This document shows positions 44,649-53,098 of a stretch of 64,000 bases of DNA, piece by piece. The translations under genes were made by a program, and so were the position numbers. How positions within the stretch are numbered: position 1 is the stretch's first letter; each line of letters opens with the position of its first letter. The stretch is taken from positions 54,663-118,662 of the forward strand of contig CALWIA010000001.1 of NCBI GenBank assembly GCA_944380605.1, given 5' to 3'. Origin of the DNA: an uncultured Lachnospiraceae bacterium. GTDB lineage: Bacteria > Bacillota > Clostridia > Lachnospirales > Lachnospiraceae. The notes beneath the pieces were generated by a model. The model was not told the DNA's origin, ran no database searches, and was given only the letters and a program-made list of their open reading frames with translations.

Positions 44649-46772
44649 TTACGGGATCCACTGTCCCTTTTCATCCACCAGATAACCGTCCGGCGTCGTC
44701 GTATTGACGTACAGCATGCCGCGGTGTCCGTCCGCTTCCGTATGGAAGTAATACCAGATGCCGTCGATCTGCTGCCAGCCGGTGACCATAGCGCCCATAA
44801 ATCCGTTGGATACCGGATTCAGGTAGTAAATATGGCCGTCGGTATCCGTAAACCATCCGGTGGTGATGTATCCGTCCGCGTTGAAGTGGTACCAGTCCAT
44901 GCGGCCCTGGTAGAATACGTATCTCCAGGTGTTGGCAGGATAACTGCCATCGCTGTCCCGGAACCACCAGCCGGTACCGTCCAGAATCCACTGTCCCTCC
45001 GGCTCATTCGGCGTATAGGAACCGGAGTCGTCCGAGCTGGAACCGGAATCCGTCGTACTGGTCTGTCCTCCGTTGCCGTCATCCGTTCCCGGATCCGTCT
45101 GGGTGCCGTTCTGAGCGAAGATAAAGGTACTGAAGCGGTCGGTCATAAACGTCACCGTATTGTCCGCGCCCCGGGTAATCTCCACTTCAGACACCTCGCC
45201 GTCGTGGATGTGGTAGAGACTTACGCTGTCCACGTCGTAACCGGCGGGAACCGGCATCACGATCTTCACCGGCATGGCCAGTTCTGCCTGGTTTTCGTCA
45301 TTTACCGACAGGGTAATATCAAAAGCCAGCTGGCTGCCAAAGGTTCCTTCTACGCCAAGATCCGCCAGATCCGGCGCTTCACCGGCTTCCGCCACCTGCA
45401 GCGTTACCTGGCTGCCCTGAGTATCCGCGTTCAGCGCGCCGCCCACCAGTTTCACATCGCCGTTCAGCAGGGCGCCGGCTTCTTCCGAAACCGCCACGGT
45501 TTCCGCAATGCCCCGCATCATCTTATAGGTCTCAGACAGCTGTTCATACTCACTGCTGGCCTGAAGGGTTTTCTGCAGCTGCTGTTTCTGAGCCGCGTCC
45601 GCCGCCTGGTAATTGCTGCTGACCGCGCCGATAATCGTAGTCGGAGACAGTTCGCCCATGCTTTCCAGCGCTGCCGTCACCGTGCTCTCCCGCTCCTGCG
45701 CCGTCAGGGTTTCCTGGGCTTTGGGCACCAGGGTGTACGCCGCTTCCTGATCGTCGATATGCAGAACCAGCTGTTCGTCTCTCTGCAGCTTGGGCGTATA
45801 GGTCACTTCACAGATTCCCTTCGCCTTGTCTTTGATCCGGATATGTATTTTCCCGTTGGCCAGCGTCTCGTCCACCCACATCTGATGGTCGTTCGTCAGG
45901 CCTTCGTGATTCACCGGATATTCCTCGTCCACCAGTGTCACCTGAAATTCCAGCTTCAGTTCCTGTCCGGGGACAAATTCCACAGGATCCGTATCTGCCG
46001 GAGCAATGGACTCGATCCGGGACGCCGGCAGTTTCACCGCGTTGCCCGGCGTGGCCGGATTCATGTCCAGAATCGCCGGATCCGCATTGGATGAAGACGC
46101 GATGCGGACAATGTTTTCCACCTGGCCGGATTCGCCAAAGGTGTACCAGAACTCTCCCAGCGGCAGTTTCTTGTCTTCCGCCCGGAATCCGCCGGGTTCA
46201 TAATAGCTCATATGTTCCCGGTATCCTTCTTCCGCAGCTTCTATCGTACCTTCGCTGTCCACCGATACCCAAGTGCCGGCATACATATGGCCCTCGCCGT
46301 CAAATACCGCGGATCCGTCCGCTACGGTCAGTTCCCGGTTTTTGACCATAACGCCGGGAGACCCCGACGTGCTGTCAAAGTAGTACCAGTCAAATGCGTC
46401 TCCGCCATCGTACAGGCTTCCATCCTTCAGCTTCACCCACTGGTCCGAAGCTAGTTCGCCGTCCGGAAACGCGTAATACTGCAGCAGTTCTTCGTTTTCA
46501 TCGGTCTCCCCGTCGATGCTGTCAAAGATCTCATCGGAATACATGCGGCCGTCCTCGTCAAACGCGTACCACACTCCGTGGATCTTCCGCACCTCCCCGG
46601 AAGCCATCTCCCCGCTGCTCTTGTAGTAATTCCAGTAACCCTCATCATTGAGAATCCACTGGTTCTTCGGCGCCGTCTCATCCGCCATGGCCGGAAATAC
46701 CATGGTGCCTGTGAGAAGAACCGCCGACATTCCTGCGGCCAGTACGCGTCTGGCCCTGTGTTTCATCTGCAT
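44649..46772 (-). CDS. Secreted surface protein with cell-wall-binding (choline-binding-like) repeats at both ends
   Basis: The 707-residue protein has a signal peptide (RARRVLAAGMSAVLLTGTMVFPAMA). Aromatic Trp/Tyr repeats of the CW_binding type lie at about 37-125 (QWILNDEGYWNYYKSSGE, GVWYAFDEDGRMYSDE) and again at about 595-707 (GQWILDGTGWWFRDSDG, GRMDWYHFNADGYITTGWF, GIWYYFH). Between them lie mostly beta-rich domains and a Gly/Thr/Ser/Asp linker (about 560-590). Such repeats bind choline or wall polymers and tether proteins to the surface. No enzyme motif is recognised in the middle. Confidence 0.85.
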   Translation of the reverse strand: MQMKHRARRVLAAGMSAVLLTGTMVFPAMADETAPKNQWILNDEGYWNYYKSSGEMASGEVRKIHGVWYAFDEDGRMYSDEIFDSIDGETDENEELLQYYAFPDGELASDQWVKLKDGSLYDGGDAFDWYYFDSTSGSPGVMVKNRELTVADGSAVFDGEGHMYAGTWVSVDSEGTIEAAEEGYREHMSYYEPGGFRAEDKKLPLGEFWYTFGESGQVENIVRIASSSNADPAILDMNPATPGNAVKLPASRIESIAPADTDPVEFVPGQELKLEFQVTLVDEEYPVNHEGLTNDHQMWVDETLANGKIHIRIKDKAKGICEVTYTPKLQRDEQLVLHIDDQEAAYTLVPKAQETLTAQERESTVTAALESMGELSPTTIIGAVSSNYQAADAAQKQQLQKTLQASSEYEQLSETYKMMRGIAETVAVSEEAGALLNGDVKLVGGALNADTQGSQVTLQVAEAGEAPDLADLGVEGTFGSQLAFDITLSVNDENQAELAMPVKIVMPVPAGYDVDSVSLYHIHDGEVSEVEITRGADNTVTFMTDRFSTFIFAQNGTQTDPGTDDGNGGQTSTTDSGSSSDDSGSYTPNEPEGQWILDGTGWWFRDSDGSYPANTWRYVFYQGRMDWYHFNADGYITTGWFTDTDGHIYYLNPVSNGFMGAMVTGWQQIDGIWYYFHTEADGHRGMLYVNTTTPDGYLVDEKGQWIP

Positions 46773-46845
46773 AGCCCTTTCCTCCTCCTCTGAAAAGATA
46801 CATTTATTATACTACCCCCCCCCTTTGATCGCAAGAAAAATCTTC

Positions 46846-46874
46846 TTTACACTCCAGCCTTTAACTGGTAAGAT
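46846..46874 (+). promoter_or_regulatory. Promoter of the DUF1461 gene
   Basis: TTTACA (46846-46851), 17 bases, TAAGAT (46869-46874). The leader of about 110 bases contains no convincing gene. Confidence 0.5.
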
Positions 46875-46991
46875 AAGAACACATATTCAGAACATTCTTG
46901 CGCAGCTGCAGAAGGAGTACCAACTGTCCAAAGACGCCGCGAAACTCTGGATCCGGCGGTCCGACGAACATGCAAAACGAGGTGACCTGCA

Positions 46992-47726
46992 TTGAAGACT
47001 TCTGTTTCATCCCATATCACGATCCGCGGCATCATTGCCTATGTATTCGGCATTCTGTTCGCGCTTTGCCTGATTCTGTCCCTTCTGATCACATCGGTAG
47101 AGGCTGTGGCCTACTGGATGCCGGAATATTATGAAAACGAATACCGCAAGTATCAGGTAGCGGAAACCGTTCAGATGGAAATGGAGGATCTTCTGGAAGT
47201 CACGGACCAGATGATGGCGTATCTGCGGGGAGAGCGGGAAGACCTGCACATTACCACCGTTGTCGGCGGACAGACCCGGGAATTTTTCAACGACCGGGAG
47301 ATCGCCCACATGGAAGATGTACGCGGCCTGTTTCTGGGCGGCCTCCTGCTGCGCTCTCTGTGCATCCGGGGCGCCGGACTGTGCCTGATTCTGCTGGCGG
47401 CTATGCGCGCCAGGCTCAGCCAAGTGCTTCCCCGGTCCATTTGCGCGGGAACCGGACTGTTTTTCCTCCTGGCCTGCATCCTTGCCGCGGTGATATCCAC
47501 AGATTTCACCCGGTACTTCACCATTTTCCACCAGATCTTTTTCGACAATGACCTGTGGATTCTGGATCCCCGCACGGATCTTCTGATCAACATCGTGCCG
47601 GAACCCTTCTTTGTGGACACGGCAGCCCGCATCGGCCTGCTGTTCGGCGGTTCCGTGCTGATTCTGTTTGCCGCCTGTTTTCTCTGGCTCTATCGTCAGA
47701 AACGAAACCATGCTGCCGGCGCGTAA
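46992..47726 (+). CDS. DUF1461/TIGR01906-type integral membrane protein
   Basis: The 244-residue protein has an N-terminal helix (IIAYVFGILFALCLILSLLI), an outer loop with YYENEYRKYQV and DLLEVTDQMMAYLRG, then three to four further helices. The Asn/Asp-rich loop RYFTIFHQIFFDNDLWILDPRTDLLINIVPEPFF is typical of this family. Its function is unknown. The start is TTG at 46992 with GAGGTG eight bases upstream. Confidence 0.82.
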   Translation: MKTSVSSHITIRGIIAYVFGILFALCLILSLLITSVEAVAYWMPEYYENEYRKYQVAETVQMEMEDLLEVTDQMMAYLRGEREDLHITTVVGGQTREFFNDREIAHMEDVRGLFLGGLLLRSLCIRGAGLCLILLAAMRARLSQVLPRSICAGTGLFFLLACILAAVISTDFTRYFTIFHQIFFDNDLWILDPRTDLLINIVPEPFFVDTAARIGLLFGGSVLILFAACFLWLYRQKRNHAAGA

Positions 47727-47741
47727 TGCCCGACAGCATCT

Positions 47742-47770
47742 TTACTTGTTTTTCAAAATGCCTTATACTG
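47742..47770 (+). promoter_or_regulatory. Promoter of the carboxypeptidase/two-component operon
   Basis: TTTACT (47742-47747), 17 bases, TATACT (47765-47770). Confidence 0.6.
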
Positions 47771-47840
47771 TAAGGTAGCAGATTTTTTCGGCAATCCCGA
47801 AAAACGCACGATATGTCTGCAGTTCAGGAGATTTTAATAT

Positions 47841-49394
47841 ATGAAGCGAATTTTTACTTTGGTTCTGTGCATCGTGGTTCTGGCCGGCCTGTTTCCCCAA
47901 ACGGCCCGGGCCGAAGAGCCGTGGCCGGAAAATGTTTCTATAGAAGCCGAAGGCGGCATCGTCATCGACGCGGATGCCGGCGCCGTCCTGTACGGCAAAA
48001 ATATTCACACCTCCTATTTCCCCGCCAGCATCACCAAGATTCTGACGGCTCTGATTGTGATTGAAAACTGCGATATGGATGAGATGGTGACCTTCTCCCA
48101 CAATGCCGTCTATAACGTAGAGGCCGGCAGCAGCAGCGCGGGACTGGACGAAGGCGACGTGCTCAGCGTCAAAGACTGTCTGTACGCCATGATGCTGAAA
48201 TCCGCCAATGAAGCTGCCAACGCGCTGGCAGAACATGTGGCGGGCACCACCGAAGCCTTCGCGGAAATGATGAATGAGAAGGCCGCCTCTCTCGGCTGCC
48301 AGGATTCTCATTTTGCCAATCCCAGCGGCCTCAACCATCCGGAGCACTATACCTCCGCCTACGACATGGCGCTGATCGGACAGGCCGCGGTGCAGAACCC
48401 GGTCTTTATGGAGATCGACTCCACCCTGTACTACGACCTTCCCGTGACCAAACGCAATCCGGAGGGCGCCAGGATTTATCCAGGCCATCGGATGCTCAAG
48501 CAGAATATGGCGGAGTACTATCCCTACTGCATCGGCGGCAAAACCGGCTACACGTCTCTGGCCGGCAATACACTGGTCACTTTTGCTCGAAAGGACGGCA
48601 TGACGCTGGTCAGCGTAGTGCTGAACGGCCATCAGACCCATTACACCGATACCCGCCGGCTTCTGGACTTCGGCTTTGACAATTTCCGGTCGGTATCCGC
48701 GGCCGAATACGATACTTCCTGCCCGGCGCTGGACAACGACATGACCATTGCCGGCATGACTTCTTCCAAAATGGAAGGCCTGTCCCTGGACGCGGACAGC
48801 CGGGTCACCATCCCCGCATCCGCGGATTTTTCTTCCGTCACATCCCAGATCTCTTTTGATCTGGACGCAGACGCGCCGGACAACGCGCTGGCCCAGGTAT
48901 CGTACCAGTGGGGCGAACGCCGCATCGGCTCCGCCTGGCTGATATTAAAGGAGACCCAGACCTCCGGTCTGCCGGCTTCGGACCTTGTGATACCGGACAT
49001 TTCCGCCCTTCCGTCGGAAGACCCGACCGAACCGGTTCTGTCAGAAAGCGATGGCGCCCTGATCCTTCCGGAGACCGCCGCTTCGCAGGAAATGGAACCT
49101 GCCGGCGAGGCGGACTCCGCGTTTCAGATTCCCGCGGCCCTGCGGGTGATCCTGGCTGCCGTGCTGGTCCTGATTCTGGCTGCCGGAATCTTTCTTGGCG
49201 TCAAATACTATCTGGAGAAGAAAGAAGCCGAAGCCCGCATGGAACGCAGGCGCAGGCGGCTGAAACGGCTGGAAGACGGAGGCATCTCTTCCGCCCAGTT
49301 CGACCTTCTGATGGAACAGCGCCGTTCTTCCTATACCACCCGGCGTTCCTTCGGCCGCCGCCGTTCTCGCAGACCCCGCAGACGGTCCGGATGA
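47841..49394 (+). CDS. D-alanyl-D-alanine carboxypeptidase (DacF/PBP5 family)
   Basis: This low-molecular-weight penicillin-binding protein trims the terminal D-Ala from peptidoglycan stem peptides outside the membrane. The 517 residues have a signal peptide (1-24) and the serine motifs SxxK at Ser63-Lys66 (PASITKIL), SxN at 121-123 (KSANEAAN) and KTG at 234-236 (GGKTGYTS). A C-terminal anchor helix (about 445-465) is followed by a highly basic tail ([17 protein letters not shown]), which is longer than usual. AGGAG precedes the ATG. The next gene, a histidine kinase, starts 37 bases later. Confidence 0.93.
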   Translation: MKRIFTLVLCIVVLAGLFPQTARAEEPWPENVSIEAEGGIVIDADAGAVLYGKNIHTSYFPASITKILTALIVIENCDMDEMVTFSHNAVYNVEAGSSSAGLDEGDVLSVKDCLYAMMLKSANEAANALAEHVAGTTEAFAEMMNEKAASLGCQDSHFANPSGLNHPEHYTSAYDMALIGQAAVQNPVFMEIDSTLYYDLPVTKRNPEGARIYPGHRMLKQNMAEYYPYCIGGKTGYTSLAGNTLVTFARKDGMTLVSVVLNGHQTHYTDTRRLLDFGFDNFRSVSAAEYDTSCPALDNDMTIAGMTSSKMEGLSLDADSRVTIPASADFSSVTSQISFDLDADAPDNALAQVSYQWGERRIGSAWLILKETQTSGLPASDLVIPDISALPSEDPTEPVLSESDGALILPETAASQEMEPAGEADSAFQIPAALRVILAAVLVLILAAGIFLGVKYYLEKKEAEARMERRRRRLKRLEDGGISSAQFDLLMEQRRSSYTTRRSFGRRRSRRPRRRSG

Positions 49395-49431
49395 TCGCCC
49401 GGTTTTGCGGGCCGAAAAGGAGATGAACCCT

Positions 49432-50541
49432 ATGTCTTCCGACACTCCCGGAAAACTTTTTTTCAAAAACGCCGTCATTACCGCTCTCTTTTTGCTGCTG
49501 GCCACCGCTGTTGCCTATCTGTTTTTCCGGATATCCAACAACACCACCAATGTTGTGATTCTCTATCTGCTGGCAACCGTGCTGACCGCCAAAGAAACCG
49601 ACGGCTATCTGCCCGGCATTGCCGCCTCCGTCGTCAGCGTCCTGCTGATCAACCTGGTATTTACCTACCCGTATATGTCGCTGAATTTTACGCTGGACGG
49701 CTATCCCTTTACCTTTCTCGGCATGCTGGTGATTTCCGCCATAACCAGCACCCTGACCGCCCATCTGAAAGAGCAGAACAAGATTCTTCAGAAGCGGGAT
49801 AAACTGCTGATGGAGGCGGAAAAGGAAAAAATGCGGGCCAATCTGCTGCGGGCCGTGTCCCACGACCTGCGCACGCCTCTGACCAGCATCATCGGCGCCA
49901 GTTCCAGCTATCTGGAAAATACCGGTTCCTTGAACGAAGCGGATAAGCGGCGGCTGATCCAGGCCATCGACGACGATGCCAACTGGCTGCTGCACATGGT
50001 GGAAAACCTGCTGTCCGTCACGCGGATCAGCGACCAGACCGCCGGCGTCAAAACGACGCTGGAGCCTCTGGAGGAAGTGGTTCCCGCCGCTGTCAGCCGG
50101 TTTCACAAACGGCTCCCCCAGGCCCAGGTGCAGGTACAGATTCCAGATGAATTTGTCATGGTTCCCATGGACGCCACCCTCATCGAGCAGGTGCTGATCA
50201 ATCTGCTGGAAAATGCCGTCTATCACAGCGGCTCCAGCCAGCCCATCGAACTGCAGGCAGAAGTAACGGAGACCGACGCCGTCTTTCATGTCCGGGACTT
50301 CGGAACCGGCATTGATCCCCAGCGGCTTGGCGGGCTGTTTGACGGGGATACCTACTCCCCCGGCGAAAGCAGCGATTCCCACAAAGGCATGGGCATCGGC
50401 CTTTCCATCTGCAAGACCATTATCACAGCGCACCACGGAACCATATGGGCGCAGAACCATTCCGACGGCGCAGAATTTATTTTCACTTTACCATTAGGAG
50501 AACAAATCTATGAATCGGAAACTGACAGCCATTCTTATTGA
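49432..50541 (+). CDS. Membrane sensor histidine kinase resembling the C-terminal half of KdpD
   Basis: The 369-residue protein has four membrane helices in a DUF4118-type sensor (about 13-110), a HisKA domain with the phospho-accepting His144 (AVSHDLRTPL) and a HATPase domain with N-box (INLLENAVYH) and G-boxes (DFGTGIDP, GMGIGLSI). This is the C-terminal architecture of KdpD; the N-terminal KdpD and USP domains are missing and there are no kdpABC genes here. The ATG at 49432 has AAAAGGAG nine bases before. It overlaps the regulator gene by 32 bases. Confidence 0.92.
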   Translation: MSSDTPGKLFFKNAVITALFLLLATAVAYLFFRISNNTTNVVILYLLATVLTAKETDGYLPGIAASVVSVLLINLVFTYPYMSLNFTLDGYPFTFLGMLVISAITSTLTAHLKEQNKILQKRDKLLMEAEKEKMRANLLRAVSHDLRTPLTSIIGASSSYLENTGSLNEADKRRLIQAIDDDANWLLHMVENLLSVTRISDQTAGVKTTLEPLEEVVPAAVSRFHKRLPQAQVQVQIPDEFVMVPMDATLIEQVLINLLENAVYHSGSSQPIELQAEVTETDAVFHVRDFGTGIDPQRLGGLFDGDTYSPGESSDSHKGMGIGLSICKTIITAHHGTIWAQNHSDGAEFIFTLPLGEQIYESETDSHSY

Positions 50542-51202
50542 GGACGAAGTAAATATTTCCAGTTTGATTGCCACGATTCTGACCGGCGAATCCTACAAGG
50601 TACTGACGGCTCATACGGGGAAAGAAGGGCTGTCCCTGATTACCTCCCAGTGCCCCGACATTATCCTGCTGGACCTGGGGCTGCCGGATATGGATGGCCT
50701 TCAGATTATACGGAAGGTCCGGGAGTTTTCCCGGATCCCCATTCTCGTCATCTCCGCCAGAACCCAGGAAGAAGAAAAAGTCCAGGCGCTGGACTGCGGA
50801 GCCGACGACTATATCACCAAACCCTTCGGCACATCGGAACTGCTGGCCCGCATCCGTACGGCCCTGCGCCACAGCCAGCGCTCTTCCGCCTCTGAATCGG
50901 TATACCGCTGCGGCCAGCTGACCATCGACTTTGAGAAACGGCTGATCACCCGGGGCGGAGAGGAAATCCATCTGACCCAGATCGAGTACAAGCTGGTCTC
51001 TCTGCTGGCCCGCCAGGCCGGTAAAGTTCTGACCTACGACTATCTGATGCGCCAGATCTGGGGACCCTACAGCGACGACAACAACCAGATTCTCCGGGTC
51101 AATATGGCACATATCCGGCGGAAGCTGGAAAAAAATCCGGCAGAGCCGGAATACATTTTCACGGAAATCGGCGTCGGATACCGCATGAAAGAAGAGACAT
51201 AA
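50510..51202 (+). CDS. OmpR/KdpE-type response regulator
   Basis: The 230-residue protein has a receiver domain with Asp55 (LLDLGLPDMDG), a Lys in YITKPFG and a C-terminal winged helix (YKLVSLLARQAGKVLTYDYLMRQIWG, VNMAHIRRKLE). It is closest to KdpE in order and sequence. It is the partner of the overlapping kinase; targets are unknown, and with the carboxypeptidase gene upstream, control of wall or potassium functions is an inference. Confidence 0.94.
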   Translation: MNRKLTAILIEDEVNISSLIATILTGESYKVLTAHTGKEGLSLITSQCPDIILLDLGLPDMDGLQIIRKVREFSRIPILVISARTQEEEKVQALDCGADDYITKPFGTSELLARIRTALRHSQRSSASESVYRCGQLTIDFEKRLITRGGEEIHLTQIEYKLVSLLARQAGKVLTYDYLMRQIWGPYSDDNNQILRVNMAHIRRKLEKNPAEPEYIFTEIGVGYRMKEET

Positions 51203-51224
51203 CCGCCGCCCACCGGGCAAACAA

Positions 51225-51260
51225 ACAGGCAGCCGGTCCGCAAATGGGCCGGCTGCCTGT
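51225..51260. terminator. Shared terminator between convergent genes
   Basis: ACAGGCAGCCGGTCC and GGGCCGGCTGCCTGT pair almost perfectly. The minus-strand side continues TTTGTTTG, and the plus side lacks a T-run, so it mainly ends the exonuclease transcript. Confidence 0.65.
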
Positions 51261-51269
51261 CTGATCTTC

Positions 51270-52238
51270 TTATCTCCGTTGGTGAGACCCCCGCCGCACC
51301 TTTCGTTTTTTTCTCTGTTCTTCCTTCCGGGCAAACACCTCATCGGCTCCGCTTTCTTCCACCTGCTTCATGGTTTTCACCACATAAAACCCATCCGGCT
51401 CCGCCTTTTTCATCCGGATTTTCCCCCGCACATATCCGTGCTCCGGACACCAGGCCAGGCAGAAATACTGTTTCTGGTTCAGAGAAAACCACTTCAGTTT
51501 CTTGCGGAGCATCCGCCGGCAGCGGCAGCAGATCATATCCGTGACCGTCTTGTCCTCCATAGCCTCTTCTTTCGTGGAAAACACCCGGGAAACGTATTTG
51601 CTGTACGAGGGAAACTCCAGGAAAATCTCTTCTTCCCGATTCCCCGGCAGCCGGAAATAATCCACGGACAGATAGGGCCGGCACCGGACAAAGTCCAGCG
51701 TCTGCAGGACCCGGGCCGTATAGAAGGCGTCGTCCATCGCCCGATGGAACGGCCGTTCCTCCAGAAGCCCCAGGTCTTCCACCGCCCGGTCCAGAGACAC
51801 CCGTTCTTTCGCATCTCCCTGCCAGATGGCATACAGTTTCTGCACATCATAATAAAGCAGCGGTTTGGAAAAGGGAATCTCCATTCCATAATACCGCATG
51901 TTGCGCTGCAGTTCTGTCAAATCCATGGACCCCCAGGTACAGAAAACCGCATCCGTCCCGCACCATTCCAGAAATTCCTCCGCCGCCTGCACAAAAGGCT
52001 TTCCCTCTCTCCGCAGGGCTTCCATATCCATGTGCGTCACTTCGGAAATTTTAAAATGCAGCTGCGGGTACACCGAAGGCGTCACCAGGCAGGAAAAGCT
52101 GGACAAAATCCGCCGCTGTTCATCCAGTTTGACTGCGCCGATCTCGATAATCTCAAAGGGCAGTCCCTCTTCTGTATGCAGCCTGCCTTCCGCGCTCTGA
52201 TTCCATTCCAAATCCAATACAACATAGGTTCTCATCAT
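51270..52238 (-). CDS. DnaQ/KapD-like 3'-5' exonuclease with cysteine-rich tail
   Basis: The 322-residue protein has a DEDDh exonuclease domain (residues 1-185): DLEWNQS with Asp9 and Glu11, the conserved late HRAMDDA with the catalytic His and Asp, and a mid-domain acidic residue. The C-terminal part (about 235-300) has a Cys series (MICCRCRRM, YFCLAWCPEHGY) that could bind zinc, and the end is basic. KapD-type enzymes act on RNA or DNA ends. The substrate is not known. Confidence 0.85.
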   Translation of the reverse strand: MMRTYVVLDLEWNQSAEGRLHTEEGLPFEIIEIGAVKLDEQRRILSSFSCLVTPSVYPQLHFKISEVTHMDMEALRREGKPFVQAAEEFLEWCGTDAVFCTWGSMDLTELQRNMRYYGMEIPFSKPLLYYDVQKLYAIWQGDAKERVSLDRAVEDLGLLEERPFHRAMDDAFYTARVLQTLDFVRCRPYLSVDYFRLPGNREEEIFLEFPSYSKYVSRVFSTKEEAMEDKTVTDMICCRCRRMLRKKLKWFSLNQKQYFCLAWCPEHGYVRGKIRMKKAEPDGFYVVKTMKQVEESGADEVFARKEEQRKKRKVRRGSHQRR

Positions 52239-52255
52239 GCAGATATTTTACCACA

Positions 52256-52291
52256 GAAAATGCCGGCGGTACAAGCCCGGCCGGCATTTTC
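52256..52291 (-). terminator. Terminator after the phosphotransferase gene
   Basis: GAAAATGCCGGC and GCCGGCATTTTC form a perfect 12-base-pair hairpin between the two leftward genes. Confidence 0.7.
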
Positions 52292-52313
52292 CTTCTATCC
52301 TTCTGTATTCGGC

Positions 52314-53066
52314 TTATTCGTATTCCACTACATCCAGCCACTTCTCCAGAAGCTCTTTCTCTTCCGGAATGTTCTTGCCCAGTCTGGAAGCGGCCGTAAT
52401 GGGCAGCCATCTCTGCACATACTGCTTCGCGATGTCGCTCATGTCGCAGAACATGGTCATGTACATATCCGCCAGCTTCTGATCCTTCAGCGCAAACAGC
52501 AGGTACGTGGTCGCCGCGTCCGCGGAAGCGTTGCCCTGGGTGGCATGGGACCAGTCCAGAATGTGGTAGCCGCCCTCGCTGTCTACGATGATATTGCTGG
52601 GGTTGAAATCTCCGTGCAGCACCTTGCTGTGCTTGGGCATGCTGGACAGACGGGTCCGCAGCTCATAGCGGGTGGTGGCGTTGATGACCTTCAGATCCGC
52701 GATCTTGCCGTCCCACTTGTCTTTCAGCTTGTTCAGCTTGGGGCAGCGCTTGCTGTGCACCTCAATCTGAAGCGCCACAAAGTCTCTCATGTACTTCTCC
52801 AGGTTAGCGGGATCTTCTTCCATGATCTCTTCCAGGGTTCTGCCTTCAATATAGTCAGAAATGATGCACCAGTTTCCGTTTTCCGTAACGGTAACGCCGT
52901 GGATCTTCGGAATCGGCAGGCCGGTCTCCTCGACTCTGGCCTGGTTCAGCGCTTCATTCAGCACGTCGGTCTTGGGGAAGTTGGCGTCAAATTCCTTTAC
53001 TACGGTATCGCCGTTTCTGTAAATGTTCTTGTGTGCCCGCTGGGCCAGCATATTCTCCGTGTTCAT
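52314..53066 (-). CDS. Aminoglycoside/choline-kinase-like phosphotransferase
   Basis: The 250-residue protein has the APH-type kinase fold. WCIISDYIEGRTLEEI is the hinge, the catalytic loop is LHGDFNPSNIIVD (Brenner motif with His, Asp and Asn), and YHILDWSHATQG holds the metal-binding Asp. Relatives phosphorylate choline, amino sugars or antibiotics; nothing nearby points to resistance. The start at 53066 is set by GGGAGATTT before it; the open frame further upstream lies in the adhE-proximal gap. It follows adhE by 32 bases. Confidence 0.85.
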   Translation of the reverse strand: MNTENMLAQRAHKNIYRNGDTVVKEFDANFPKTDVLNEALNQARVEETGLPIPKIHGVTVTENGNWCIISDYIEGRTLEEIMEEDPANLEKYMRDFVALQIEVHSKRCPKLNKLKDKWDGKIADLKVINATTRYELRTRLSSMPKHSKVLHGDFNPSNIIVDSEGGYHILDWSHATQGNASADAATTYLLFALKDQKLADMYMTMFCDMSDIAKQYVQRWLPITAASRLGKNIPEEKELLEKWLDVVEYE

Positions 53067-53098
53067 CGTGAAATCTCCCTTCTCTTTGATTGGATGGA

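Noticed and set aside
46825..46995. Short open frame ending QKEYQLSKDAAKLWIRRSDEHAKRGDLH just before the DUF1461 gene.
   Set aside because: It has no start codon or ribosome site after the predicted promoter. It may be chance or an old fragment; too weak to call.
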